This document shows, piece by piece, positions 7,929 to 16,713 of a stretch of 55,225 bases of DNA. The DNA is from Chthoniobacter flavus (GTDB lineage Bacteria > Verrucomicrobiota > Verrucomicrobiia > Chthoniobacterales > Terrimicrobiaceae), in contig CAMCXK010000009.1 in assembly GCA_945883435.1 (NCBI GenBank), positions 1 to 55,225 on the forward strand. The letters run 5' to 3'. Position 1 is the first letter of the stretch. Each line of letters opens with the position of its first letter. Made by a program: the position numbers and the translations under genes. A model generated the notes under the pieces. The model was not told the origin of the DNA. It made no database searches and saw only the letters and a list, made by a program, of their open reading frames with translations.

Positions 7929-9299
7929 ATGCGCCACGTTGCCATCATCGGCCGACCCAATGTCGGTAAATCCGCCCTTTTCAACCGTCTGGCCGGGCGG
8001 CAAATCTCGATTGTTCACGACCAACCGGGAGTCACGCGGGACCGGATTGGAGCCACCTGCGCCTTGGGCCGGGCTCCTTTCGAAATTACCGATACCGGCG
8101 GTATCGGCTCGGATCCAGACCCCGACTTTGCGGAATCGGTGCGCCAAGGGGCATTCATCGCGATGGAGAGCGCCCAGGTCATCTTGTTTGTCACCGATTC
8201 GATCGACGGAATGACTCCCTTGGATGGCGAGATCGCGCGCCTTGTGCGAAGCGCGGCGCGACAGGTGATTCTTGTGGTGAACAAGGTTGACACCCCCGCC
8301 CATGAATCCCGCGGGTTCGAGTTTGCACGCCTCGGGTTCCGCCAAACCCTGACCGTGAGCGCGGCCCACGGGCGCGGCATTTCGGAGCTGGTCCATGCCA
8401 TCGAATCCATGCTTCCCGAGCCGTCGCCCGCAGAGGATGCCGCACCAAGGGAAACACCACGCCTTGCGCTGGTGGGGCGCCCGAATGTGGGAAAATCCTC
8501 CCTGGTCAATGCGATTCTTGGAGAAGCCCGCACCATGGTCAGCGAGGTGGCCGGGACGACACGCGACGCGGTCGATGTCGAAACCTGCTTTGAAGAGCGC
8601 TCCTACATCCTCTGCGATACAGCTGGCATCCGGCACCGCTCGAAGCACAGCACCTCGGTGGAGGTGTTCAGCGTGATGCGCTCGGAAAAAACCATCCGTC
8701 GCGCCGATATCAACATCCTCGTGATCGATGCCACGACGGGCGTCACCTCCCAGGACAAAAAAATCGCAGGGCTCATCCAGAAGGCAAAAAAGCCCGCCGT
8801 GATCGCCCTCAACAAATGGGATCTCGTTCCCCGTGCCGACCGTCCCGAATCCGAGGTGATGCGCGAACGAATCGACCACATCCGGGCGGAACTGTTTTTT
8901 TTGGACTACGCCCCGGTTGTCGTTCTCTCCGCCCTCACAGGGGAAAATCTGCGGAGGCTTTTCACCACGGTGGAAAAAATCCGCCAGCATTCAACCCGCC
9001 GCGCGGGAACCGGGGAACTCAACCGAGTCCTCCGCGCGGCCATGGAGCGTCAACCCGCCCCCTCCCGGGGTTCCCGTCGCTTCAAGCTGCTCTACGCGGC
9101 GCAAGCCAAGGAAAGTTCCTCCGCGCGCATCCAACCGCCGTTGTTCATTCTTTTCGTGAACGATCCCCGGCTTCTTCCCGATAGCTACCAGCACTATCTC
9201 GCCGCCCGGATTCGCGAGGAATGGGAGTTCCCCGGGCTGCCCATTCTCATGAGGTTGCGCGGCCGCGAAGGAGTCAATGCGGAAATGGACCCCGTTTAA
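7929..9299 (+). CDS. der: Ribosome-assembly GTPase Der (EngA)
   Basis: A 456-residue protein with the two tandem G domains unique to Der. The first P-loop is GRPNVGKSAL (residues 8-17) and the second GRPNVGKSSL (near 183-192). Each has its own NKxD motif (NKVD, NKWD), and DTGGI and DTAGI are the two G3 motifs. A KH-like domain forms the C-terminal ~110 residues. Der binds the 50S subunit late in assembly. The ATG at 7929 gives the canonical MRHVAIIGRPN start; a frame beginning at 7863 overlaps pgsA and is rejected. Confidence 0.96.
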   Translation: MRHVAIIGRPNVGKSALFNRLAGRQISIVHDQPGVTRDRIGATCALGRAPFEITDTGGIGSDPDPDFAESVRQGAFIAMESAQVILFVTDSIDGMTPLDGEIARLVRSAARQVILVVNKVDTPAHESRGFEFARLGFRQTLTVSAAHGRGISELVHAIESMLPEPSPAEDAAPRETPRLALVGRPNVGKSSLVNAILGEARTMVSEVAGTTRDAVDVETCFEERSYILCDTAGIRHRSKHSTSVEVFSVMRSEKTIRRADINILVIDATTGVTSQDKKIAGLIQKAKKPAVIALNKWDLVPRADRPESEVMRERIDHIRAELFFLDYAPVVVLSALTGENLRRLFTTVEKIRQHSTRRAGTGELNRVLRAAMERQPAPSRGSRRFKLLYAAQAKESSSARIQPPLFILFVNDPRLLPDSYQHYLAARIREEWEFPGLPILMRLRGREGVNAEMDPV

Positions 9300-9344
9300 A
9301 ACGGTTCCATCACGGCCCGGGAGGGTTCCATCGACCACTGGCTT

Positions 9345-10235
9345 TTATTCCATATGCACCCAGATTCCGCTGCTGAGGGGCGCATCACGATAGTCTTCCG
9401 GAACACCGGCTTCTTCAAACCTCGCGGGGATCCGCATATCGGCGCGAACGGCCCTCTGAAGATGACCGCTGGTCCAGCCTCCACAATTGGTCGAAAGCAA
9501 TAAGGCCCCCCGGGGTGTCAATACGGCTTTGGTCAAGCGAAGCAGATCGCCCAGATCCTTCTCGAAACGGAACACGCGCCCTCCACCTCCGCGCCCGAAT
9601 GTCGGGGGATCGAGAATGACCATATCGAATGTCTCGCCGCGCCGGGCGAGACGGCGCAGATAAGTCGCTGTATCCTCGACCACAAACCGGTGGCCTTCGG
9701 GTTGAAGATTGTTGCGCAAAAAATTTTCCCGCGCCCTGTTCAGAAAGGCTTTCGAAGCGTCGACGCTCACCGTCTCCGCGCCCTCCAAAGCGGCGGCGAC
9801 GGAAAAGGCCCCGGTGTGCGCGAACGTGTTCAAGATCCTCCGGGGCTTGAGCGAACGCAGACGCACACGGTTGTCGCGTTGATCGGGGAAAACTCCGGGA
9901 TTGTAGCCGCTGCCGAATTCCACACCCAAACGCAACCCGTTCTCCAGGACCTCTTCGCACGGCGGAGAGGTTCCGTTATCAAGCAAAAGCCGGGGCGTGT
10001 CACGGCCTCCCGGTTGCTGCACCAGCGGCCGCTCATACACGCGGGATACGCTGACTCCCCGCTCCCCTGCGAGGTGGACCGCCTCGCCGACCGCCGGATG
10101 ATGGGATCCTCGTGCCGAGATCAGCAGCACGTTCCCGAATGCCTCCACCCGGCCATCGGCTCCCGCTGCGAGGCAGAGGGCTGTGCTCCCGGAGTCCAGA
10201 ATCCGACGGGCGAGTTGCGGGGGAATCCACTTCAT
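9345..10235 (-). CDS. RlmI-like class I SAM-dependent methyltransferase
   Basis: A 296-residue protein of the RlmI/YccW 23S rRNA (cytosine-C5) methyltransferase family. The pre-motif FPDQRDNR, SAM motif I LNTFAHTGAFSVAAA, the acidic VSVDAS, and DPPTF (motif IV) are all in the expected order, with a Cys in LLLSTNCGG. Family members such as E. coli RlmI are about 400 residues with an N-terminal PUA domain; that domain appears to be missing or reduced here. The target base is therefore uncertain. The ATG overlaps the stop of the M48 protease gene as ATGA. Confidence 0.82.
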   Translation of the reverse strand: MKWIPPQLARRILDSGSTALCLAAGADGRVEAFGNVLLISARGSHHPAVGEAVHLAGERGVSVSRVYERPLVQQPGGRDTPRLLLDNGTSPPCEEVLENGLRLGVEFGSGYNPGVFPDQRDNRVRLRSLKPRRILNTFAHTGAFSVAAALEGAETVSVDASKAFLNRARENFLRNNLQPEGHRFVVEDTATYLRRLARRGETFDMVILDPPTFGRGGGGRVFRFEKDLGDLLRLTKAVLTPRGALLLSTNCGGWTSGHLQRAVRADMRIPARFEEAGVPEDYRDAPLSSGIWVHME

Positions 10236-11920
10236 GGAGAAAAATCGAGGCGCTGTCCAAGGGCATCGGCCACCACTCGCAAAAGAGCTTGGGTATCATC
10301 CTTTGGAGTCGGGCCAAGCGAGTCGATCAAGCCCGCGACAAACATCCTTTTCCACTTCTCCGGCGCGCAGGCGAGCCTTTCCAGGGCGAAACTGGTCTTG
10401 GACCAATCAGCCTCTCCGGGAGGCGTATACCAGGCAAATCGCTTGCAAAGGGCCTGCCATGATCCGGAGTTGGCATCCACAGCCGCCAGAAGGGCGCCTA
10501 CTGCCATGGCATCGGCTTCCGCAGCGGGCGTGCGCGTGTGAATCCGCCGCGGATTGCGGGATTCCCGCAGATGCCTCAATACGAGATCGCGCAACGCCCA
10601 CTCGAAAATCTCAACCCGGCTGTCGGCCGAGATCAACGACTCCATGTGCCTGCAAAAATCCTCTGCCTGCCCGGGAGACAGCATCCGGAGCGAGGGCAGG
10701 GCCAATTCAACCAGGGCGATTTTTTTGGAAGCCGGCAGATGAACAGCCTCCACACAAGTTTGGAGCGCCAACCCGCGCAATCCAGGCGTGTCCGGCAATT
10801 GTGTGAGTTGGTGTTCCCGCACGGTTTCGTCGCGGTCGAGAAGCAGGCCGAAAACGACCCCTTCCGCTCCAAGCGGATCCCTGCGCCTTGCATCAAGGGA
10901 ACTCGAAACCGCGATGCTCTCGGGCAGTGGCGCCGGAGTCGGTTTCGGCGATTCGATGGCCGCACCCTGGATTTCCTGGATGCGCCGCTCCAGTGGCGGG
11001 TGGGTGGCAAACATTCCAAACCAACCCGCCCGCAATGCTTCGCCAAAAAACAAATGTCCTGCCTCCCGGGCCGGCTCTGCCTCGATACGCGATCCCTCCG
11101 TTTGCAATTTTTTCAACGCTCCCGCGAGCCCCCCCGGGTTGCGGGTGAATTGCACCGCCGAGGCGTCTGCCAGATATTCCCTTTGCCGGCTCACCGCCGC
11201 CTGGATCAAGCGTCCGAAAAAAACACCAATCCACCCTGTCAGGTAAAGCCCCGCCCCGCAAAGCACGAGCAGGGCGGGAAGGGAATTGTTGTTTTTGGAC
11301 CCGCGCCGCCCCCCTCCGCTGTGGAGACCGATGCGGGCGAGCAGTCCCCCAGTGGCAGCAATGAAAAAAATCCCGTGAAGCCAGCCGATCAGATGCACAT
11401 TCAGCCGCATGTCGCCGTTCAGGATATGGCTGAATTCGTGTCCCACGACGCCTTGCAGTTCTTCCCGCGAAAGGCTGTCCAAGGCTCCTTGAGTCACTCC
11501 CAGCGCGGCATCGCTCGTGCTGAAGCCGGCCGCAAATGCATTGATGCCGTGTTCGGGCAAAACATACACCAGCGGCACGGGGACCCCGGATGCCAGTGAC
11601 ATTTCCTCGACCACGTTCAACAAGCGGCGATCCCCGGGCGCTTCACTGGCCGCAGGCACCAGTCGTCCCCCGAGCATCGAGGCAACTGCCGGACCGCCCG
11701 AGGCGAGTTCCCGCGTTTTAAGCGCCCAACCAATCACGACAAATGCCAGCACACCTGTCGCGATGCCGGCAAAAACCCTTGGCTCGAAAAGCGGAAGTTC
11801 CAGCGCCCGCGTGGCTGCAAGGTGCAGTGCGGCCACGATGCAAAAAACCGAGGCGCCAAAGCCCGCTACGAGCCAAACCGTGCGCCGGCGGGCGTTGTCC
11901 TGTTTGTCGAAAAAAACCAT
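10232..11920 (-). CDS. M48-family membrane metalloprotease
   Basis: A 562-residue membrane protein. The zinc motif HEFSH is at residues 161-165, within VVGHEFSHILNGD, and a downstream Glu in the REYLADASAVQFTRNP segment is the expected third ligand. Two transmembrane segments precede the catalytic domain and more follow it, as in HtpX/Ste24-type proteases. The C-terminal ~250 residues are a soluble region that I do not recognise. The start at 11920 (MVFFDKQDNARRR) avoids overlap with nuoA, whose stop is 31 bases upstream. The role is probably membrane-protein quality control; the substrate is unknown. Confidence 0.86.
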   Translation of the reverse strand: MVFFDKQDNARRRTVWLVAGFGASVFCIVAALHLAATRALELPLFEPRVFAGIATGVLAFVVIGWALKTRELASGGPAVASMLGGRLVPAASEAPGDRRLLNVVEEMSLASGVPVPLVYVLPEHGINAFAAGFSTSDAALGVTQGALDSLSREELQGVVGHEFSHILNGDMRLNVHLIGWLHGIFFIAATGGLLARIGLHSGGGRRGSKNNNSLPALLVLCGAGLYLTGWIGVFFGRLIQAAVSRQREYLADASAVQFTRNPGGLAGALKKLQTEGSRIEAEPAREAGHLFFGEALRAGWFGMFATHPPLERRIQEIQGAAIESPKPTPAPLPESIAVSSSLDARRRDPLGAEGVVFGLLLDRDETVREHQLTQLPDTPGLRGLALQTCVEAVHLPASKKIALVELALPSLRMLSPGQAEDFCRHMESLISADSRVEIFEWALRDLVLRHLRESRNPRRIHTRTPAAEADAMAVGALLAAVDANSGSWQALCKRFAWYTPPGEADWSKTSFALERLACAPEKWKRMFVAGLIDSLGPTPKDDTQALLRVVADALGQRLDFSP

Positions 11921-11951
11921 CGCCGGCGCCCTCCGCGAACGCCTCCCCGGC

Positions 11952-12323
11952 TTAGCGGGTCCAGTCCAGCGCACCCTTGCGGATGGCGTAGACGTAGCCG
12001 AAGAGCAGGATCAGGACGAAGCTTAGCATGCTCCACAAAATCGTGGTGCCCACCCGGGCGATGAAGTCCTGGTAAACAACGGCCCAAGGATACATGAAAA
12101 TAATCTCGATATCGAAAAGGATGAACAGCATCGCCACGAGGTAGAACTTCACGCTGAACCTTGGCTGGCCACCCTCCGCAACCATACCGCATTCGTAAAC
12201 GGAGTCTTTGGCAGCATTCCGCTTCCCGGCGCGTCCCAGAACAATGTTCGCGATAGAGGCCGATGAGGCAAAGCCCACAGCGACGATCACGTGCAATAAA
12301 ACCGGAAAGTAGGTTTCCAACAT
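11952..12323 (-). CDS. nuoA: NADH-quinone oxidoreductase subunit A
   Basis: A 123-residue protein with three transmembrane helices and the family hallmark YECG, then a Phe-x-Val-Lys-Phe-Tyr motif running into AMLFILFDIEIIF and YPWA. NuoA lies in the membrane arm of complex I next to NuoH/NuoJ. It is complete and of normal length. It is unusual in that no other nuo gene is adjacent: upstream is a prepilin peptidase and downstream an M48 protease. Confidence 0.95.
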   Translation of the reverse strand: MLETYFPVLLHVIVAVGFASSASIANIVLGRAGKRNAAKDSVYECGMVAEGGQPRFSVKFYLVAMLFILFDIEIIFMYPWAVVYQDFIARVGTTILWSMLSFVLILLFGYVYAIRKGALDWTR

Positions 12324-12375
12324 GGCTTATGCATTTATCGCCTCGTCGTGCCTCTGGCAACTGCGATCTGAGCCT

Positions 12376-13518
12376 TTAATGCATCCACCCGCCGCCAAGA
12401 TACCATGCGGCAAGGTCGCTCCCCCCCAGTATCCAGGCCAAAGCGCCTGCTGCCAAAAACGGTCCAAACGGGATCCTCACCCCGGCCCGGTCGCGGGCGA
12501 GCGCAAGACCGGCCACCCCCGCCAGCGCGCCGGTGATTGACGCGAAAAACAGAATGAAAACAATCGACTGCCATCCGAGAAACGCCCCCAGACACGCCAT
12601 GAACTTGACATCGCCGAACCCCATGGCCTCCCGGGGCAGGGTGATCCTTGAGCATCGGCCTTCCGCCTTGCGAAAGTCGCCCAGCGGCAAAACGCTTCCG
12701 TTGAGACGGCACTCGCCGTAACGGAATACAACCTCCCTGCTCTCAAATTCGGATTCGTCGATCCGCACCGCCCCGACCGGCTCGATGCGGATTTCGTCCT
12801 TGGCCCTCGCAAAAAGCTCGGCCCAAGGCAACACCTCGCCTGCGATTTCGAGCACCGGTTCGGCCCCGCTCGCATCAATTGAAAAAGATTCCGCCGGCTC
12901 GAAGGTGTGGGTGATGCGGCCGAATGCAAGCTTGCCCAGTTCCACAATCGCCAGCACCACGCCGAATCCCAGTGCGGCCCCTCCCAGGGAGTGCAAAAGG
13001 GCCTCCACGGGTGATTGAACGCCCATCAACCCCGGATACACCAACGAAGCCGCGACTCCGCACGCGGCGCCTCCCCAGGTGATTTCGTCGGGGATGATGA
13101 AATGTTCCAGATCGATGAATGTGGCCGCGACGAGCAGGCTGCAAAACAACCAGTAAACCGGGGCGGCAGGCCAACCATGGAGAATGGCCATCCCTGCGAA
13201 GAGCGCGGTGGTTAAAAGCTCGACGATCCAATACCGGAGCGGAATCCGCCATTCGCACACGGCGCATCGTCCGCGCAACAAGGGCCAGCTCAGAAGCGGG
13301 ATGTTGCGGTGCCAGGGAACCGGCCGGTTGCACCCGGGGCAAAAGGATCTGCGGGGCTCGCCCAGTTTGATGCCGCGCGGCAGGCGGTGGATAACGGCGT
13401 TCAAAAACGAGCCGACGATGGCCCCCAGCACACCGGCAAGCCACGGCCCCATGATCGCTTCCTGCAACAACCTCACGGGCTCGACTGAACCGTTTTCCAG
13501 CCGATCCAACAAGGCCAA
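12376..13518 (-). CDS. Prepilin peptidase/N-methyltransferase with a large cytoplasmic insert
   Basis: A 380-residue A24-family enzyme that trims and N-methylates type IV pilin or type II pseudopilin precursors at the inner membrane. The N-terminal GSFLNAVIHRLPRG, the two CxxC pairs (CPGC, CAVC) and both catalytic Asp motifs (FIDLEHFIIPD and GFGDVKF) are present. Between the transmembrane helix ending VELGKLAFG and the second Asp motif lies a polar insert of about 100 residues, absent from the common 250-290-residue enzymes. An internal ATG at 13452 is an alternative start. Neighbours are a D,D-carboxypeptidase upstream and nuoA downstream; no pilin gene is nearby. Confidence 0.9.
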   Translation of the reverse strand: MALLDRLENGSVEPVRLLQEAIMGPWLAGVLGAIVGSFLNAVIHRLPRGIKLGEPRRSFCPGCNRPVPWHRNIPLLSWPLLRGRCAVCEWRIPLRYWIVELLTTALFAGMAILHGWPAAPVYWLFCSLLVAATFIDLEHFIIPDEITWGGAACGVAASLVYPGLMGVQSPVEALLHSLGGAALGFGVVLAIVELGKLAFGRITHTFEPAESFSIDASGAEPVLEIAGEVLPWAELFARAKDEIRIEPVGAVRIDESEFESREVVFRYGECRLNGSVLPLGDFRKAEGRCSRITLPREAMGFGDVKFMACLGAFLGWQSIVFILFFASITGALAGVAGLALARDRAGVRIPFGPFLAAGALAWILGGSDLAAWYLGGGWMH

Positions 13519-13533
13519 TCCCGCAAGCAGAGT

Positions 13534-14352
13534 CTATCCCGGTCCGGCAGGAAATCGCTTTTCATGCCACCGGAGAAGACGCCTGGCATCCGGAAAAACG
13601 TCCTCGGGGGTGCCGCCGAGCAGAACAATCAGAATACGTCTCCCGTGGGAGCGAGCGCTCGCCACGAGGCATTTCCCGCCCTGCAGCGTGAACCCGCTTT
13701 TCAATCCGTCAAAACACTCCTCCCGGTCCCAGAGCAGTTCGTTTGTGTTCTCGGCGAGCATCCAATCGCCGCCGGACCTCTCCAGCAGCACAGTCCGCGT
13801 CGCCGCAAAACGCCGGACCAGGGGATCGCGCAAAGCCGCACAAGCGATCAAGGCCATGTCGCGGGCTGTGGAAAACTGCCCGTTCTCATCCAGTCCATGA
13901 GGGTTCGTGAAGTTCGAGTTCCGGGCTCCGAGACGCGCGGCGTGCCGGTTCATTCCCGCGATGAAGCTGGCGCGGTCGCCATCGGCATGGCTCAACGCGG
14001 AGGCGGCGTCATTGGCGCTGGTCACCAGCATCGCGCCAAGCAGGTCGATTTTGCGGTGGCGGGATCCGGGCTCGAGCCCAAGGCGGCTGGGTGGTTGCGC
14101 CGCATCCAATGCGGTGATTTCCACCCGTTTTTCCAACTGTCCCGCACGGATGGACTCGATTGCGGTAAGAAGTTTCTGGGTGCTGGCGACTGGCATGCGC
14201 ACGTCGTCGTTTTTCTCATACACGGCCACGCCGCGATCCACGTCCCAGACGATGGCCGCCCGTGCGCCGACCCGCGGCCCTTGCCCGCTCCGGTCCACCA
14301 CCGCACACCCCGCCACCAGCGCCGGGAGGATTAGCCACGATATCAATTTCAT
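13534..14352 (-). CDS. D-alanyl-D-alanine carboxypeptidase (peptidase S11) lipoprotein
   Basis: A 272-residue penicillin-binding protein of the DacA/DacF class. The three active-site motifs are ASTQK (SxxK), SAN (SxN) and KSG (KTG equivalent, in GLKSGFT). It removes the terminal D-Ala from peptidoglycan stem peptides in the periplasm. The N-terminal hydrophobic stretch ends LVAGC, a lipobox, so the protein is likely lipid-anchored rather than held by the usual C-terminal amphipathic helix. The ATG at 14352 yields this signal; the longer frame from 14382 does not improve it. It heads the minus-strand run that continues with the prepilin peptidase. Confidence 0.9.
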   Translation of the reverse strand: MKLISWLILPALVAGCAVVDRSGQGPRVGARAAIVWDVDRGVAVYEKNDDVRMPVASTQKLLTAIESIRAGQLEKRVEITALDAAQPPSRLGLEPGSRHRKIDLLGAMLVTSANDAASALSHADGDRASFIAGMNRHAARLGARNSNFTNPHGLDENGQFSTARDMALIACAALRDPLVRRFAATRTVLLERSGGDWMLAENTNELLWDREECFDGLKSGFTLQGGKCLVASARSHGRRILIVLLGGTPEDVFPDARRLLRWHEKRFPAGPG

Positions 14353-14452
14353 AGTGCCACGATCCTCCGCCTTCCGGCCCACGCCAGGGGGGTGTGGAGC
14401 GGGCGGACATCACCCCATGGTGGCGCGTGGATGCTTGCGGCAGCCTTTTTCC

Positions 14453-16561
14453 ATGAGCCCATCGAACCATGTCACGACGCCCCGGACCGCCCGCCGCCTT
14501 TGGATTTTCTCAGCCCTCGTGCTGGCGGGGGCGGTTGCCACGGTTTTGTTTTTTCTCATCACACGCAGCCCGGCGCAGGCCGGCGGCACGGTGACGCTGC
14601 TTTTTTTCGACCGCAACGGGAATGCCCTCACCCCGGCGCAGGTCCGGACGGTTTCGAACAACGGCGGCGCGGGATACAACAGTGATTTTCTCGTCCATCC
14701 GGCCAATTTGCGCGCCATCTCGAGTGGTCCGCTTTTCACTTCCGGATCGAATCTGGCATTCAACATCCCGGGGCAGGCCGTCGCGCTTGCGCTTAACTGG
14801 CCGACGCTTCCGGGCGGTTTTCAGCTTCTTCTTGTCGACAACGGGGGATCCGGATTCAGCACCGGAGGCACTATCAACTTCACCTACCAGGCGGCCCGCG
14901 ATGTGAAGCGCAAGCTCGATGCGGCCCGTGCCGAACGTCCTGATTATGTGCCCTCGGGCAACTTCACAGCCGCCTATCAAGCGGCTTCGTCCCAACTCGC
15001 CTCGGTGGACGCCTACAGCCCGGAAAGTGCGAAAGGCAAGGCCGGCCAATTGGCGCTCGACCAGCTGGCGGTCGCCTACGATGCGCTTCTCGCGGAGCAC
15101 GGCCCGGTGTATGCGGCGGCTAACAAGGCCACGCTTCCTCCCGCGTTGGGCTTCACCATCGATACGGTGAGCGGCTATCAGGCGAATCTGGATCTCGCAG
15201 CCAGTCTCGCCGGACCCTTTGGATGGGTGCGGGTGGTTTTCGATGCAGGTGAACCGCCCTCGAGCTACTCGGCTCTTGTCCAGTATGCGAAGTCGCGCGG
15301 GTTGAAGGTCCTCGGCCAGCCGGTTGACTCGACCTACGACCGTGGCTACACCCGCGCCCAATACAAGCAGCGTTTCATCGATTTCATCACGGCATTTCCC
15401 CAAATCGACGCCTGGGAGGTCGGCAATGAAGTCAATGGAACCTGGCTCAGCAGCGATATCGCCCTCCGCATTGCCGACGCGGCGGCCGAAGTCAAAACAC
15501 GCGCCCCCGGAAAAAAAACCCTGCTCACGTTCTTCTGGCAGTTGAACACCGATACGGTGCCGAATTCGATGTTCAACTGGATCAATACCAATCTTCCCGC
15601 CTCCACGCGGGCAAACCTCGACATCGTTACCCTGTCCCAATACCAGGAGCAGGCTCCCATGGGGGTGGCGTTCGACCAGGTCATGAAAACCCTCCGGCAG
15701 GAATTCCCGAGCCAGCAAATTGGCATCGGCGAGTTGGGATACTGGATTCCGGGCCAGCAATTCTGGTGGGCCTACAACCAGACCGATCCGGCAGCCGCCA
15801 AACGTGCCGTGGCGCAGCAATTTTATAATGCCGCCTTCGATTTTCCGGGAAGCATCGGCGGGGTCTTCTGGTGGACGTTTATCCCGGATTTCAAAACCGA
15901 CCCGGCTCTTCAAATGGTCGTGACCCGTTTGCGTGACACCTTTCTCGCGGGAGGAACGACGCCAATCCCTTCTCCCACCGTCACCGCATCGCCCACGCCT
16001 TCACCGAGCCCCAGCGCCACACCCTCTGCGACACCGGTCGTGAGCCCCTCTCCGACTGCGACACCAACACCAACCGCCAGTCCCACGCCCACACCCGGTC
16101 CCTCCCCGACATCCACGCCCGGGTTGAATGTCTTCAACGGATCCTGGGCGCTGGTGGCTCAAATTCCCGCCAAAGCGACATTCAAGGATTTTTATCAAGT
16201 GGTTCGTGTGGATCCCGGTTCGACCTGCACGGCGAGCGTGTGGGTGAAAGGCAGCGGTTCGCTGGAACTTCAAATCTGGGGCAACGCCCGGTGGACCCAG
16301 CGACTTGCCTCCGTGCGCATCAACGGCACCGGATCGTGGACGAAATTCACCACACCGGCGTTTCGTGTCGGGTCCCGCCAGCGCGTTTGGATAAGCTTCG
16401 ACACCGCTTATGCGAATGCGGCTGGAACCCTCTACTTGGACGAGGTTTTTCTGGGAACCGCTGGCGGTGCGAACCGGACGTCCAACGCGGGCTTCGAGTC
16501 CGGGAACACGGGATGGACATCCACAGCGCCGGCCGTTTTCAGCATTCGCCAAAACCCCTGA
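14453..16561 (+). CDS. Secreted modular glycoside-hydrolase-like protein with Pro/Thr/Ser linker and C-terminal carbohydrate-binding-like module
   Basis: A 702-residue protein. An N-terminal hydrophobic segment (IFSALVLAGAVATVLFFLI) acts as signal or anchor. An approximately 120-residue beta-rich domain and a short helical stretch precede a TIM-barrel-like domain from about residue 230 to 490. There, EVGNE (Glu326) and IGIGELGYW (Glu427) fit the acid/base and nucleophile pair of clan GH-A enzymes. A low-complexity linker rich in Pro, Thr and Ser spans roughly 500-560, followed by a ~140-residue beta-sandwich-like module resembling carbohydrate-binding domains. The exact GH family cannot be set by eye. 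A longer frame reaching upstream to 13907 overlaps the carboxypeptidase gene and is rejected. Confidence 0.75.
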   Translation: MSPSNHVTTPRTARRLWIFSALVLAGAVATVLFFLITRSPAQAGGTVTLLFFDRNGNALTPAQVRTVSNNGGAGYNSDFLVHPANLRAISSGPLFTSGSNLAFNIPGQAVALALNWPTLPGGFQLLLVDNGGSGFSTGGTINFTYQAARDVKRKLDAARAERPDYVPSGNFTAAYQAASSQLASVDAYSPESAKGKAGQLALDQLAVAYDALLAEHGPVYAAANKATLPPALGFTIDTVSGYQANLDLAASLAGPFGWVRVVFDAGEPPSSYSALVQYAKSRGLKVLGQPVDSTYDRGYTRAQYKQRFIDFITAFPQIDAWEVGNEVNGTWLSSDIALRIADAAAEVKTRAPGKKTLLTFFWQLNTDTVPNSMFNWINTNLPASTRANLDIVTLSQYQEQAPMGVAFDQVMKTLRQEFPSQQIGIGELGYWIPGQQFWWAYNQTDPAAAKRAVAQQFYNAAFDFPGSIGGVFWWTFIPDFKTDPALQMVVTRLRDTFLAGGTTPIPSPTVTASPTPSPSPSATPSATPVVSPSPTATPTPTASPTPTPGPSPTSTPGLNVFNGSWALVAQIPAKATFKDFYQVVRVDPGSTCTASVWVKGSGSLELQIWGNARWTQRLASVRINGTGSWTKFTTPAFRVGSRQRVWISFDTAYANAAGTLYLDEVFLGTAGGANRTSNAGFESGNTGWTSTAPAVFSIRQNP
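15963..16122 (+). repeat. Low-complexity Pro/Thr/Ser linker coding repeat
   Basis: Degenerate repeats of short units such as PSPT and TPTP encode the interdomain linker of the modular glycoside hydrolase. The bias is purely at codon level (CCN and ACN). This is a flexible, possibly glycosylated spacer, not a mobile repeat. Confidence 0.8.
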
Positions 16562-16594
16562 CACGGGCAAGCCGTCCACACCCGCTTGAAAATT

Positions 16595-16625
16595 CATCGC
16601 CCGGCGATACCTTCGTCGGGCGATG
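16595..16625 (+). terminator. Hairpin after the glycoside-hydrolase gene, possible terminator
   Basis: CATCGCCCG (16595-16603) and CGGGCGATG (16617-16625) form a perfect 9-bp stem around a 13-base loop, 34 bases after the stop codon. There is no U-tract after it, so intrinsic termination is uncertain; it may be a Rho-dependent or mRNA-stabilising structure. Confidence 0.45.
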
Positions 16626-16713
16626 CGATTATTGAACGACCGACGTGACCGGCGCCCGACCCCCTCCGTAACCAATGGGCGTGACGACACACGCACTCAG
16701 CAGGAGGTCCGGT

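Noticed and set aside
14510-15913. A 467-codon minus-strand frame inside the glycoside-hydrolase gene
   Set aside because: Arg/Gly/Val-rich composition with no motif; the plus strand has a signal segment, paired catalytic Glu and a linker.
15963-16122. Short repeats suggestive of a CRISPR-like or tandem array
   Set aside because: The repetition follows the reading frame and encodes a Pro/Thr/Ser linker; there are no fixed-length repeats with unique spacers.
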